A DNA stretch of 64,000 nucleotides from DATKHR01 sp036557365 (GCA_036557365.1 DATBHR010000098.1:496001-560000), one strand, 5' to 3'. Positions 1-9,996 are shown, counted from the first letter of the stretch. The notes: generated by a model from the sequence alone, not told the origin. Numbers and translations are program-made.

Positions 1-10
1 CAACTTTCAT
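1..10 (-). CDS. Start of a gene running off the left edge
   Basis: Only the start codon and two further codons (Met-Lys-Val) lie in the window. The call rests on a strong ribosome binding site, GAGGAG followed by four bases and ATG, and on its position 22 bases after the stop of the preceding co-directional glycosyltransferase. It is probably the next member of the exopolysaccharide gene train. Its product cannot be predicted. Confidence 0.5.
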
Positions 11-32
11 GGCTCTCCTCAGCGCGGTCGCT

Positions 33-1277
33 TCACGCAGCGCTCTTCGTCGTCGTCGTTGTCGAGCGGGCGACGCGGACGAGCGCGTCCTCCAGCCGTC
101 CGGCCACCGCGGCCCAGTCGTATTTCGCGAGCACGAGCGCACGCGCCGCTTCACCGAGGAGGCGGCGCCTGTCCGAATTGCGGAGCAGTTGAACGACCGC
201 GTCCGCGAACGCCGGCGCAGCATCGGCAATCAGCAGGTGCTCGTCTGGTGTGACGTCGAGGCCTTCGGCCCCGACCGTCGTGGAGACGACAGCCTTGCCG
301 GCAGCCATCGCCTCGAAAATCTTGAGTCGTGTGCCGCCGCCGATACGCAGCGGCACGACGAACACGGCGGCGTCGTGCAGGTACTGCCGGACGTCGTCCA
401 CACGGCCGGTGACGCGGACGCCGTGCATCTGCGCGAGCCGCTGGACCGCCGGCGTCGGTGCGCGGCCGACAATCGAGAGCACAGCGTCGGGCACCGCCGA
501 CTGAATCCGCCGCAGCACATCCGCGCAGAAGAACTGCATCGCGTCCTCGTTCGGGAGCCAGTCCATCGATCCGGTGAAGACGATGGAGTGGTCGCTGCTC
601 GCGGACGTTGCGGACGACGGCGTGAAGAATCCGGTATCGACTCCGGTCGGAATGACGTCAATCGGCCCTCGCGCCGCGCCCGGATAGAGACGCCCGAACG
701 TCTCGCGGTCGGCGTCGGAGACCGCGAGCGCGCCGTCGAATCGCGCGAGCGCCTGCCGTTCGAACGCGAGCATGCGGCGGTACTGCTGACGGTAGAGCGC
801 TCCGGACAACTGGCCCGCACGCGTCTCCGCGTGACGCCGCCAGATTTCGGACTCGACGTTGTGCGTGAAGAGGACGCCCGGGCACGGCAGCGCCGCCGGC
901 AGATTGACCACGGGCGGCAGGAAGTCGCAGACGACGAGGTCGAAGGCGTGCGTCTCGAGCAGTTCGCGGAGTCGAGCGGCGTAGTCGGCGGAACGATATT
1001 TTCCGACGGCGTACGGCAGCGGATCGATCACGTGGCGCGCCGCGTCCGCGTAGAAACGCCACGATCCTTTCGGCGGATCCTCCCGCGGGACCGTGATCAC
1101 CTCGGCGGCGACCTCGCGCATCGCCGCACATGCGGCCGACGTCTGATCGCGTTCGGCGAAGGCCAGGTAGGTGATCGCATGCCGTTCCGCCAGGTGGCGA
1201 AGCAGATGCCACGTGCGCAGGCGCCCGCCCTTGTCGAGCGGAACGAGGAGATCAGATTTGAGCCAGAGAATCTGCAT
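33..1277 (-). CDS. Family 4 glycosyltransferase of the PEP-CTERM/EpsH1-associated type
   Basis: Predicted cytoplasmic GT-B glycosyltransferase that would add a sugar to the lipid-linked exopolysaccharide repeat unit. The N-terminus (MQILWLKSDLLVPLDKGG) resembles the PEP-CTERM/EpsH1-associated sugar transferases, which open with a glycine-rich acceptor loop. The C-terminal half carries the donor-site pattern of GT4 enzymes (VPLRIGGGTRLKIFEAMAAG), with the EAMAAG glutamate expected to contact the nucleotide sugar. ATG at 1277 is chosen because the homologous part begins there; it overlaps the upstream amidotransferase by 26 bases, suggesting coupling. An upstream in-frame start at 1385 would add an arginine-rich, non-homologous leader. 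Donor sugar unknown; about 414 residues, normal for the family. Confidence 0.85.
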   Translation of the reverse strand: MQILWLKSDLLVPLDKGGRLRTWHLLRHLAERHAITYLAFAERDQTSAACAAMREVAAEVITVPREDPPKGSWRFYADAARHVIDPLPYAVGKYRSADYAARLRELLETHAFDLVVCDFLPPVVNLPAALPCPGVLFTHNVESEIWRRHAETRAGQLSGALYRQQYRRMLAFERQALARFDGALAVSDADRETFGRLYPGAARGPIDVIPTGVDTGFFTPSSATSASSDHSIVFTGSMDWLPNEDAMQFFCADVLRRIQSAVPDAVLSIVGRAPTPAVQRLAQMHGVRVTGRVDDVRQYLHDAAVFVVPLRIGGGTRLKIFEAMAAGKAVVSTTVGAEGLDVTPDEHLLIADAAPAFADAVVQLLRNSDRRRLLGEAARALVLAKYDWAAVAGRLEDALVRVARSTTTTTKSAA

Positions 1278-3273
1278 CGTGTGTCGACGAGTGTTGGGTG
1301 CGCGTCCGCGGCCGCGCCCGATCGGTTGACGGCGCGACTCGCGCCGTGCGCCGCGGAGGCGGAAGCGTCTGGACGCCTTGTCCATCGATGAACGTGCGGA
1401 ACCAGAGTTCGAGATTGAGCAGACTCCAGATCCGATCGCCGCCGCGCGTCCGGCCGGCGGCGTGGGCGTCGAGGAGGCGCTCGACGGCGGCGGAATCCAC
1501 GATCCCGCGGTCGCGCGCGCGCCGGTCGAGCAGGACGTCGCGCGCGACGCTGTTCCACGCGCGCCGCGTCCAGTCGGAGAACGGCACCGGGAATCCCATC
1601 TTCGGCCGCTCGAGGATCTCCTTCGGCAGGACGCCTTTCATTGCCTGACGCAGAATCCGCTTCGTCGTCCAGCCCGAGAGCTTCCATTCGTCGGGCAAGC
1701 GCGCGGCGAACTCGACCAGCTTGTGATCGAGGAACGGCACGCGGCTCTCGATCGACGCCGCCATGCTCATCTGGTCCTGCTTCATCAGCAGTTCGACGAG
1801 GTACGTCTTGATGTCCGAGTACAGCAGCCGGCTGAGGAACGTGCCGTTGGCGTTCCTGAAGTGCGCGGCCGCGGGACCGTAGACCGCGTTCAGCGTCGCG
1901 CGCGCGCGCAGCCCGGGCTCGAGCAGCTGATGCTGATCCGCAAGCCGCACCGAGGCGAAGTTGTCGAAGAACATCGCCTCGGGCGATGCGGGCATCGCCA
2001 GAAACGAGCGGCTCGCCGGTCGCCGCAGCGCCTGCGGCGCGTACGGAATCGAGCGAGCGATGGCGGTGCGCAGCGCGGACGGGACCATCCGTTCGTAGAC
2101 CGTCCCGGCCCACCAGTTCCACGTGGTCCGCGGATACTTTCCGTAACCGGCCAGCAGCTCGTCGCTGCCTTCACCGGTCAACACGACGGTGACGCGTTCG
2201 CGGGCGAGCTTCGAGACGTAGTACAGCGGCACGCTTGACGGATGGGCGATGGGCTCGTCTTCGTGCCAGACGAGCTGCGGCAGCGCGTCGAAGAACTCGT
2301 CCGCGCCGATGACGACCTCGTGTCCTTCCGCGCCGACGGCGCGCGCGACCGACCGCGCGTACTCCAGCTCGCTGAACGCTCGGTCTTCGAACGCGACGGA
2401 AAAGGTCTGGAGCGGCCGATCCAGCTGCCGCGCCATGATCGCGGCGATCGCGCTGCTGTCGATGCCGCCCGACAGGAACATGCCTAGCGGCACGTCGCTC
2501 ATGAGGCGGATGCGAACCGATTCCTCGAGCAGTTCGCGGAATTGTGCGACGGCGCCGCGCTTGTCTGGCGCGTGGTCGCGCGCATCGATCGAATCCGACG
2601 AAGGCACGTCCCAGTAGCAGCGGTCGCGCACATGGCCCGCGTCGAAGACCGCCTGATGACCGGGCAGAAGCTTCCACACGTTGCGGAACATCGTGCTGGC
2701 GTCGGCAATCGATCGCGTCGCCAGCACTTCCGGAATCGCCGCGGTGTTCGGCTCTGCCACGACGAGGCCGCTCGCGAACAAGGCTTTGATCTCGGACGCA
2801 AAGAGAATCGAGTTGCCGTGCCGCGTCCAGTAGAGCGGCTTCACCCCCAGCCGATCGCGCGTCAGCAGAAGGCGCTGCCGCGGCGCGTCCCAGATTGCGA
2901 ACGCGAACATACCGCGCAGGCGCAGCACACAGTCGTCGCCCCATTGTTCATAGGCATGGACGATCGTCTCGGTGTCGGAATTCGTCCGATAACGATGTCC
3001 CGCCGCCTCGAGCTCGCGGCGAACGTCGCGGTGGTTGTAGATCTCGCCGTTGTACGTGATCCAGATGGACTCGTCCTCGTTGGTCAGCGGCTGCTGCCCT
3101 GTGCGCAGATCGACGATGCTGAGACGGCGGTGCGCGAGAACGGCATGACGATCGCCGAACAGACCCGATTCGTCAGGGCCGCGATGCGTCATCGTGTCGC
3201 GCATGGCGATGGCGCGCTTCAGCGCGTCGGGAGCGAGTTCATCGGCCGAGACGATTCCAGCGATTCCGCACAT
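1252..3273 (-). CDS. Asparagine synthase-like amidotransferase 1 of the exopolysaccharide locus
   Basis: Class II glutamine amidotransferase fused to an asparagine synthase domain. Cys2 (MCGIAG) is the expected glutaminase nucleophile; the N-terminal domain (about 1-215) has the RRLSIVD and NGEIYN glutamine-site motifs. The ATP-binding PP-loop SGGIDSS lies at about 268-274. Exosortase/PEP-CTERM loci commonly carry such proteins, which probably amidate a polymer carboxyl group rather than make free asparagine; this role is inferred. The last 45 or so residues are a proline/arginine-rich tail not typical of AsnB. The start lies two bases after the stop of the upstream glycosyltransferase. A paralogue sits at 4534-6420. 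Confidence 0.88.
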   Translation of the reverse strand: MCGIAGIVSADELAPDALKRAIAMRDTMTHRGPDESGLFGDRHAVLAHRRLSIVDLRTGQQPLTNEDESIWITYNGEIYNHRDVRRELEAAGHRYRTNSDTETIVHAYEQWGDDCVLRLRGMFAFAIWDAPRQRLLLTRDRLGVKPLYWTRHGNSILFASEIKALFASGLVVAEPNTAAIPEVLATRSIADASTMFRNVWKLLPGHQAVFDAGHVRDRCYWDVPSSDSIDARDHAPDKRGAVAQFRELLEESVRIRLMSDVPLGMFLSGGIDSSAIAAIMARQLDRPLQTFSVAFEDRAFSELEYARSVARAVGAEGHEVVIGADEFFDALPQLVWHEDEPIAHPSSVPLYYVSKLARERVTVVLTGEGSDELLAGYGKYPRTTWNWWAGTVYERMVPSALRTAIARSIPYAPQALRRPASRSFLAMPASPEAMFFDNFASVRLADQHQLLEPGLRARATLNAVYGPAAAHFRNANGTFLSRLLYSDIKTYLVELLMKQDQMSMAASIESRVPFLDHKLVEFAARLPDEWKLSGWTTKRILRQAMKGVLPKEILERPKMGFPVPFSDWTRRAWNSVARDVLLDRRARDRGIVDSAAVERLLDAHAAGRTRGGDRIWSLLNLELWFRTFIDGQGVQTLPPPRRTARVAPSTDRARPRTRTQHSSTHDADSLAQI

Positions 3274-3275
3274 GG

Positions 3276-4415
3276 TCAGGAAGCCAGTCGTGTGACGGCG
3301 GGCGGCTCGCCGAAATGGCGGCGTTCCAGCTCGTCGAGATAGAGGGACTCGAACGCGGATGTCATCCGCTCAAACGAGAAGTTGTCCGTGATGTGTTGCC
3401 GCGCGGCGGCACCGAGGCGCGCGCGAAGCGGAGCATCGGCCAGCATCCGCATCAGCCGATCCGCAAGGCTCGCCGGATCGGCGGCGGGCACCAGCAGCCC
3501 CGTCCTGCCGTCGTCGACGATCTCCGGAATGCCGCCGACGCGGGTGGCGACCACCGGTAGTCCGGCCGCCATCGCCTCGAGCACCGCGTTCGGGAACGCT
3601 TCCGTCCTCGACGCGAGGACGAAGACATCCGCGGACCCCATTCGCCGGCCGACGTCTTCGCAGTGGCCCTCGAAAAGAATCGCGTCCCGTACCCCGCGCG
3701 CTTCGGCGAGCGCTTCGAGCCGCGGCTTCTCGGAACCGCCGCCCACGAACTCGAACGTCACGTCCGGAAACTGGCGCAGGACGATCGCGGCGGCCTCGAT
3801 GACGACGTCGTGACCTTTTTCCGGTCGGAGATTCGCGACGGTCAAAACGCGACGGCCGCCGCTTCCCGTGGCAGGCGCCGGGAACCGCGACATGTCGACG
3901 CCGTTCGCGATCACGCTGACTTTCGAGGACGAGATCCCTTCGCGCTGCACCCGCGCCGCCGCCGCGCGCGAGTTGGCGACGATGCGATGGCTGCACGCGT
4001 AGGCAGCGCGCTGCAGCGCAATCTGCGCCATCGTCCTGCCGGGGTTGATGTCGCGCCGGCTCGCGATGCGGACCGGGACGTCGGCGGCCGCTGCCGCCGG
4101 GAGCGCGAAGATGTTGGCGTAGAGATCTGCGGTCTGCAGAACACGGATGTCGTGGTGCCGGCACCAGCTCGCGAACTGCCGCGCCTGTCGCCACGCCGCG
4201 GTGTCAAGGAAGCTCGGGATCGAGAACTCCACGAGCGACGCCGCCCGTTCGGCCGCGCGTTCGAGCCACGCGCCCCGTGCGCGGAAGCAGGCGACATGCA
4301 CCTGCCAGCGCGTCCTGTCGAGACGGCGCACCAACTCGATCATCTGTCGCTCGGTGCCTCCAGGGTCGAAGCTCGTCAAGAAGATCGCGACAGACACCGG
4401 TCGTGCTGAAGACAC
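3276..4415 (-). CDS. Family 4 glycosyltransferase
   Basis: GT-B fold sugar transferase, about 379 residues. The N-terminal loop SFDPGGTERQ matches the GGxE acceptor-binding region of GT4 enzymes, and the C-terminal half has EAFPNAVLEAMAAGLPVVAT with the E-x7-E donor motif. A GTG at 4415 is used; a second GTG six codons in is possible, and neither has a clear Shine-Dalgarno sequence. It sits between the two amidotransferase genes, with 118 bases separating it from the upstream one and two bases from the downstream one. It probably elongates the repeat unit; donor and linkage are unknown. Confidence 0.85.
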   Translation of the reverse strand: MSSARPVSVAIFLTSFDPGGTERQMIELVRRLDRTRWQVHVACFRARGAWLERAAERAASLVEFSIPSFLDTAAWRQARQFASWCRHHDIRVLQTADLYANIFALPAAAAADVPVRIASRRDINPGRTMAQIALQRAAYACSHRIVANSRAAAARVQREGISSSKVSVIANGVDMSRFPAPATGSGGRRVLTVANLRPEKGHDVVIEAAAIVLRQFPDVTFEFVGGGSEKPRLEALAEARGVRDAILFEGHCEDVGRRMGSADVFVLASRTEAFPNAVLEAMAAGLPVVATRVGGIPEIVDDGRTGLLVPAADPASLADRLMRMLADAPLRARLGAAARQHITDNFSFERMTSAFESLYLDELERRHFGEPPAVTRLAS

Positions 4416-4533
4416 GCCGTGCTCAGAGCAAGCGCGATGCCCGCGGCGCCGAACCTGAACCAGTTCTCGGAACGAGTGACTTCGTGGAAACGAATTGGCA
4501 GGAAGTGGAAATTGTTTTCCGCGCGCCGCGGCT

Positions 4534-6420
4534 CTAGGCCGCGCAATCGACGTATTGGCGCTGCCAGCGTTCGAAGACGACCAGCTGCCACAGCCGCAGC
4601 GCGTGGTCGCGTTTCCCGCTCATGTGTTCTCGAACAAGACGCTCGACAAACGCGCGCTGAAAATATCCGCGCCCGACGGCGCGCGGCGACAGCAGCGTGT
4701 CTGCAAAGACTTCGTGAAGCGCGCCGTCCTGGAACCAGAGACCGATCGGCACCCCGAAGCCCTGCTTCGGCCGATCGATGAGGTGCTTCGGCATGAGCGT
4801 CGCCGCAACTTCCTTGAGCACGTGCTTGCGACGTCCGTTCTTGATTTTCAGCGAGGCGGGCAGCGTGGACGCGAACGCGATGACTTCGTTGTCGAGGAGC
4901 GGCACGCGCGACTCGATCGAGTGCGCCATGCTCATGCGATCCACTTTCGTCAGCACGTCCTCCGGAAGGTACGTCATCGCGTCGAAGCGCATCATCTGGC
5001 TCGGCCACGGGAGATGACGGCCGTCTTCGAACGCGCTCGCGATCCTGACCTCCGGATCCGGCGCCGAAATACGACGACGAACATCGTCCGTGAGGAGCGA
5101 CGACTTCTCGTCTGCGGCAAAAAACCTGATGGCGTCGATGTACCGATTCTCGGGATCGCGTCCGACGTGGCGGAGAAAGTTCTTGCCGCGCGCGCCGTGC
5201 GGCAGGCACGCAGCGACCGACGCCGCCAGGCCGCGCGCCGGAACGCCCAGCCGGTCGAAGGCCGCCACGCGCGACGGCGGAATGTACCGGTCGTATCCGC
5301 CGAACAACTCGTCGCCGCCGTCGCCAGACAACACCACCGTGACGTGCTTGCGCGCGAGCTCCGACACGTACCACGTCGGGATGGCAGACGAGTCGGCGAA
5401 CGGCTCGTCGAAATGCGAGATCAGCGAGTCGAGGATGTCAACGGCGTTCGGCCGCACCACGAACTCGTGATGATCCGTACCGAAGTGACGTGCGACCTGC
5501 CGGGCCGGCTCCAGCTCGTCGAACGCCGGCTCGTCGAATCCAATCGAGAACGTCTTGACCGGCGTCGGCGAGGCTTCCGCCATCAGGCCGACGACAACGC
5601 TCGAGTCGATGCCGCCGGAGAGAAACGCGCCGAGCGGCACGTCGCTGACGAGGTGTGAACGGACGGCATCCGCCAGGACACCGCGCAGCGCGGAGATCGC
5701 TTGCGTTTCGTCGCCGGCGAACGTTTCCGCGGGAGCCAGCTGCCAGTACGTGGCGACGTCGATTTTGCCGTCGCACCATTTCAGCAGATGGCCCGGCGGC
5801 AGCTTCCTCACAGCTGCGAAGATCGACCCGTCGCGCGGCGTGTACAGGAACGACAAATAATGATCGAGCGCGTCGAGGTCGAGCGCCCGCGACACGTCCG
5901 GAGCGCAGAGCAGCGATTTGATCTCCGATCCGAAGTACAGCCGTCCATCGACGTCCGCGTAGTACAGCGGCTTGATGCCGATGCGATCCCGCGCAAGCAG
6001 CAGCGCCCTGACGCGCAAGTCCCAGATCGCCAGCGCAAACATGCCCCGCAGCCGGCCGATCGCGTGGTCGCCCCATTCTTCGTAGGCGTGAACGATGACT
6101 TCGGTGTCGGTGGACGTCGAGAAGCGATGGCCTGCCGATTCCAGCTCGCGCCGAAGCTCGCGGAAGTTGTACAGCTCGCCGTTGAAGACGACCCAGACGG
6201 TCCGATCCTCGTTCGGGATCGGCTGGTGGCCGGTCGCCAGATCGATGATGCTCAGTCGCCTCATTCCCAGCGCAACGCCATCGTCGACGAGCACACCTTC
6301 GTCGTCGGGTCCGCGGTGCCGGATGACGTCGCACATGCGATGGACGAGTGCGAGCGACTCCTCCCGCGAGAAAACGGTCCGGGCGTCAGTCGTGTCGACG
6401 AAACCTGCGATGCCGCACAT
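4534..6420 (-). CDS. Asparagine synthase-like amidotransferase 2 of the exopolysaccharide locus
   Basis: Second class II amidotransferase/asparagine synthase-type protein, 628 residues, the usual length of exosortase-A-associated amidotransferases. Cys2 of MCGIAG is the predicted glutaminase nucleophile, RRLSIIDLATGHQPIPNEDR and NGELYNFRE form the glutaminase pocket, and SGGIDSS near residue 260 is the PP-loop. It lacks the C-terminal tail of the first copy. The start ATG lies seven bases downstream of the heparinase-like gene stop, so the two are probably cotranscribed. Two diverged copies in one operon suggest two amidation targets or subfunctionalised enzymes (inference). Confidence 0.88.
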   Translation of the reverse strand: MCGIAGFVDTTDARTVFSREESLALVHRMCDVIRHRGPDDEGVLVDDGVALGMRRLSIIDLATGHQPIPNEDRTVWVVFNGELYNFRELRRELESAGHRFSTSTDTEVIVHAYEEWGDHAIGRLRGMFALAIWDLRVRALLLARDRIGIKPLYYADVDGRLYFGSEIKSLLCAPDVSRALDLDALDHYLSFLYTPRDGSIFAAVRKLPPGHLLKWCDGKIDVATYWQLAPAETFAGDETQAISALRGVLADAVRSHLVSDVPLGAFLSGGIDSSVVVGLMAEASPTPVKTFSIGFDEPAFDELEPARQVARHFGTDHHEFVVRPNAVDILDSLISHFDEPFADSSAIPTWYVSELARKHVTVVLSGDGGDELFGGYDRYIPPSRVAAFDRLGVPARGLAASVAACLPHGARGKNFLRHVGRDPENRYIDAIRFFAADEKSSLLTDDVRRRISAPDPEVRIASAFEDGRHLPWPSQMMRFDAMTYLPEDVLTKVDRMSMAHSIESRVPLLDNEVIAFASTLPASLKIKNGRRKHVLKEVAATLMPKHLIDRPKQGFGVPIGLWFQDGALHEVFADTLLSPRAVGRGYFQRAFVERLVREHMSGKRDHALRLWQLVVFERWQRQYVDCAA

Positions 6421-6427
6421 GGTTCAG

Positions 6428-8842
6428 CTAAGACACCTTCTCGAGCGATCCAGAATCCGTGCCCGGACGGCCGAAGAACTGCGCGCACGCGGTCCGGAGC
6501 GCGACGCCGAACCGGTGGCCGCCGGTTCCACGCATGAACGACCCGTCCACGAGTCCGACGGCGCTCACGTGTGGTCCTTCGCTGCGCCAGAAACAGAAGC
6601 GGGCGTCCGTTTCTATCCCGTTCGACTGCACAGCGGCCGGATTCTGTCCCTGCAGTTGTCCGACGACGACGCGATCGATCGAGTGGCGGCGGGCAATCTC
6701 GAGTTCAAACGGCGCGGCGGATGCCGCTGACGGATTCGGCGAAAGGACTCGCTCGACGGCGGACACCGCGTTCCGCGCGTCGAGGTTGATGACCATGGCC
6801 ATCCACATCGGGATCTCGCCACTGGCGCGCGCGCGCAGCGTCGAGCCAGGCTCGATCTTTCCGTACTCGCGCGAGCAGAAGCCGAGGCCGGTTGACGGAT
6901 CCGCGACGAGATGCTCGACCTCACCGCCCGCAAACCAGAAATCAACGGCTTCTCCGGCGACGGACACACGTGCACACGGTCCGTCGACCGCCACCTTCCA
7001 TCGCGGATCGATATGCCAGTGCGTCGCGGCGTCCGCGATCGCCGGTCCGTCAATCCGATCGAACACGACGATGAGGTCGTCGTGGAGGAAGAGCACGTGA
7101 CGACGGTGTTCGAAGGGGTGGTAGCCGTCGTGGCTCGCTTCGAAATAGTCGAAGTCCGGCGATGTCCGCCACGCGTGCAGTACGGTCGTCGGTGCGCTCG
7201 TCCAGTGAAACGGACCGTCGGGCATTGACTGACTGCGGCCGTTCAGCTGCGCCGTGTTGTGGTACGCGGTCGATCGAAACCGGTCGCGCGCGTCGGCGTC
7301 GGTGGTGTAGCAGCCCGTTCCGGGATCGATGAGCAGCGGCGTACCGCGCAGCGCGACCGTCATCGAGAGCGCATCGGCGTGCGCGTGCCCTCCGTTCAGA
7401 TATCCGCGCGGGCCGGCGTGAACGAGCGCGTGGACGCCGCCGCGCGAGCGCGAGACGAAGTAGCCCATGTCGGGCAGCGACGCGGACGTCCTCTCTCGTG
7501 CCGGCGCGGCAGCCGGCGCCCCTGGTGACACTGATGCCAGCGACGGATGCGCGAGCACCCAGCAGGCTTCCTCCGGCGCGTCCGCGATCGACTGATGTCC
7601 GAGCAGTACGTCCGCAATTGCCAGGCTGTCTCTCACATCGTCCGTCGCACGGCCGCAGATCGGGAGCGTCGACCCGCCGTCGTCGTCACCGAAGTGCGGA
7701 AAACGGCCTCGGTCGTCGGCGAGAACCGCCGCGGCGTCGGCCAATCGCCGGACGACGGCGGAAAGATCAGGTTCGATCGGATCGCTGGTGATGCGCGCCA
7801 CGACGAGCGCCAGCAGATAGAAATCCAGCGTGTAGCGGTGATAGTGCGCGGATCGTTCCCGATGACCGCCGTCCGGTGCAATCTGCCGCTGCGCTTCCGC
7901 CACGAGCAGGCGGCCACCCAGTTCGCCGCGCCGAGCGTTGGCCGCAAGCGCCGGAAGCGCGCGGCCCGTGACGTAAAGCGCCAGCGCTTCTCCGAGGAGA
8001 TGCGTGTTGGGGCTGAAGTAGTACGACAGGTTCTGTTCGACGTGATCCAGCTGACGATCCAGGCCGAGGAGCAGATCGATCGTCCACGGCGACTCGTCGC
8101 GCGACGAGGAATCCGCGAAGCCGTTCAGCGCCCACGTCCACGAAATCGACCGGAATCCCAGTTCCAGCATGCTCGACCAGTTCGCGCCGGTCAGCGGCGG
8201 ATTCGCCGGCATCCAGCTTTTCAGTTCCTCGACGAATCGTTCACGGTATGACGCCTCGCCCGACAGCCAGTGCGCGCGAAGGAGCGTCATCCAGTGCTGG
8301 TGCCTGTTCAGCTCCCAGACGATCTTGTGATCGCCGAAGGCCGGATCGAGATACGCGATGGTTGACCAGAACCGCTTCGGCATCCGGCGTCCGTGCACCG
8401 GATCGAGGTGCCAGTCGACGAACGGCGCCGACGCCGAGGCAAAGCGCAGCCCGCGATAACCGAGCAGGTCGTACTCGCCCGCGAGGATTCGATCGGCGCG
8501 AACGACAGCATGACGTGTACTTTCGGGAAAGCGGCGTGTGATCGCGTCGCGGAGCGGCTCGCGGCTTCCCGGACCGATCACGAACCGTTGCGGCTGCTCG
8601 CAGAAGTAGCGGGAAAGCGCGACGTGGGCGTCCTGCCACGCGTGTCGCGCGAGCAGTCGGCGGACGTCTTCGAGCTCGGGAGCGTCTGTCAGCGCGGCCA
8701 GCAAATCTGCCCGACGCCAGCGGCTTTGCCGCGCGCTCGATCGCAGGTGGTGAACGGCCGTTCGCGCGCCGCTCCGAACGCGCCATTCGAGCTCGCGCCG
8801 GCTCATGCGCTGAAGCGCCGCGACGCGGCTGCGGATTCTCAC
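6428..8842 (-). CDS. Heparinase II/III-like polysaccharide lyase
   Basis: About 804 residues with the architecture of heparinase II/III family lyases: an N-terminal alpha/alpha toroid and a C-terminal beta-sandwich. The catalytic region is clear: GHAHADALS near residue 483, LIDPGTGCY shortly after, and STAYHNT near 527. Such enzymes cleave uronic-acid polymers by beta-elimination, so it may trim or edit the locus's own exopolysaccharide. GTG 8842 overlaps the upstream glycosyltransferase stop as GTGA and begins at the conserved MSRRELEWRVR-type segment; longer in-frame starts add a non-homologous, arginine-rich leader inside the neighbour. No signal peptide is obvious, as in many operon-linked members. 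Confidence 0.87.
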   Translation of the reverse strand: MRIRSRVAALQRMSRRELEWRVRSGARTAVHHLRSSARQSRWRRADLLAALTDAPELEDVRRLLARHAWQDAHVALSRYFCEQPQRFVIGPGSREPLRDAITRRFPESTRHAVVRADRILAGEYDLLGYRGLRFASASAPFVDWHLDPVHGRRMPKRFWSTIAYLDPAFGDHKIVWELNRHQHWMTLLRAHWLSGEASYRERFVEELKSWMPANPPLTGANWSSMLELGFRSISWTWALNGFADSSSRDESPWTIDLLLGLDRQLDHVEQNLSYYFSPNTHLLGEALALYVTGRALPALAANARRGELGGRLLVAEAQRQIAPDGGHRERSAHYHRYTLDFYLLALVVARITSDPIEPDLSAVVRRLADAAAVLADDRGRFPHFGDDDGGSTLPICGRATDDVRDSLAIADVLLGHQSIADAPEEACWVLAHPSLASVSPGAPAAAPARERTSASLPDMGYFVSRSRGGVHALVHAGPRGYLNGGHAHADALSMTVALRGTPLLIDPGTGCYTTDADARDRFRSTAYHNTAQLNGRSQSMPDGPFHWTSAPTTVLHAWRTSPDFDYFEASHDGYHPFEHRRHVLFLHDDLIVVFDRIDGPAIADAATHWHIDPRWKVAVDGPCARVSVAGEAVDFWFAGGEVEHLVADPSTGLGFCSREYGKIEPGSTLRARASGEIPMWMAMVINLDARNAVSAVERVLSPNPSAASAAPFELEIARRHSIDRVVVGQLQGQNPAAVQSNGIETDARFCFWRSEGPHVSAVGLVDGSFMRGTGGHRFGVALRTACAQFFGRPGTDSGSLEKVS

Positions 8843-9996
8843 GACTCGCCCGGGCCGGACGGCGGATTCGTCGCCACGTGCCCGGACGCGTCGCTCGCCG
8901 CTCCGAATGTGCGCCTGGTGCTCGCGGCCGCCACAACATCGCGATACAGACCCAGCCATTGCCCGCGTAACGTCGGCCACGTCAGCGCTTCGCAGGACGA
9001 GAGCGCGTTTCGCACGATTGACTGCCCGAGCGCCGGTTCGTCGATGAGCCGCAGCGCGTGCACCGCCAGCGCCTCGTCATCGTCTGCCGGCGCGAGCATC
9101 CCGTTGTGAAGGTGACGAACCATGTACGGGATTCCGCCGACGCCGGTCGTAACGACCGGCGTGCCTGTCGCAAACGCTTCGAGAACCGAGAGCGGCATGT
9201 TGTCGATGCTCGGACTCTGAAGGTAGATGTCGTGATCGGGACGAATCGCGTCGACGTTGTCCGGCCGGAGCCGGCCGGTGAAGACGACGTTCTTCAGGTT
9301 CAGATCGGCGGCGAGCGTTTTCAGCGCCCGCTCCTGGCTTCCGCCGCCGACGAGCGTCAGCGCAGCGTCCGGATGCCGGTCCTGGATGCGCCGGAACGCG
9401 CGAATGGTGCAGGCGACGTTGTAGAGCGCTTCGAAGTTCCGCGTGGACAGGATGCGGGGCGCGAACGTGCGCCGCTCACGGAACTGGAAGCGGCCCAAGT
9501 CCACGACGTTGCCGATGGCTGTCGAGGGGATGCCGAAGTCCTTGAAGACGTCCACGAGAAAACCCGACGGCACGACGTTGCGATCGACGCGCGCCAGCAC
9601 GGCGCGCGCGACGGCGGATCGCCGCAGATGATCCGGCGCTTCGCCGCTGTGATAGTTCAGGATGACCGGGATGCCCATCGCCTTTGCCGCGGCGATGGCC
9701 GGCACGGGCGCCAGCAGGAACGACCAGTACGACGCGGAGAAGACATGAACCAGATCGGCGCCGCGCAGCTGCAGCAGCAGCTTCGACGTGTACATGCTCT
9801 CGGTGACGAGCGTGCGTGCGTACTTCACGTCCCTCGTCCAGCGCAGGTATTTCGGCGGCGCCGGGTTGATCGGCACGAGCCACGCGCGGACGTCGGCATC
9901 GTTCGTCCACCCGCGAAGCAAGTGATCGGCCTGGATGGCCTGGCCGCCCAGGATGCGCAGCGACGGCGCCACGATCGCGACACGAAGCGTGTGCAT
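8839..9996 (-). CDS. Family 4 glycosyltransferase
   Basis: GT-B glycosyltransferase of 385 residues. The N-terminal LRILGGQAIQADHLLRGW is the acceptor-side glycine loop; the C-terminal SPSIDNMPLSVLEAFATGTPVV is the GT4 donor motif with the second glutamate in VLEAFA. ATG 9996 overlaps the last base of the upstream beta-helix gene stop (TGATG), and the 3' end overlaps the lyase start as GTGA, so it is tightly coupled on both sides. It probably adds one sugar of the exopolysaccharide repeat; specificity cannot be read from sequence. Confidence 0.87.
   Translation of the reverse strand: MHTLRVAIVAPSLRILGGQAIQADHLLRGWTNDADVRAWLVPINPAPPKYLRWTRDVKYARTLVTESMYTSKLLLQLRGADLVHVFSASYWSFLLAPVPAIAAAKAMGIPVILNYHSGEAPDHLRRSAVARAVLARVDRNVVPSGFLVDVFKDFGIPSTAIGNVVDLGRFQFRERRTFAPRILSTRNFEALYNVACTIRAFRRIQDRHPDAALTLVGGGSQERALKTLAADLNLKNVVFTGRLRPDNVDAIRPDHDIYLQSPSIDNMPLSVLEAFATGTPVVTTGVGGIPYMVRHLHNGMLAPADDDEALAVHALRLIDEPALGQSIVRNALSSCEALTWPTLRGQWLGLYRDVVAAASTRRTFGAASDASGHVATNPPSGPGES

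Noticed and set aside
9..1391. 460-codon plus-strand ORF opposite the first glycosyltransferase
   Set aside because: Arginine-rich and without recognisable motifs; such antisense ORFs accompany nearly every gene here because high GC in the third codon position removes stops.
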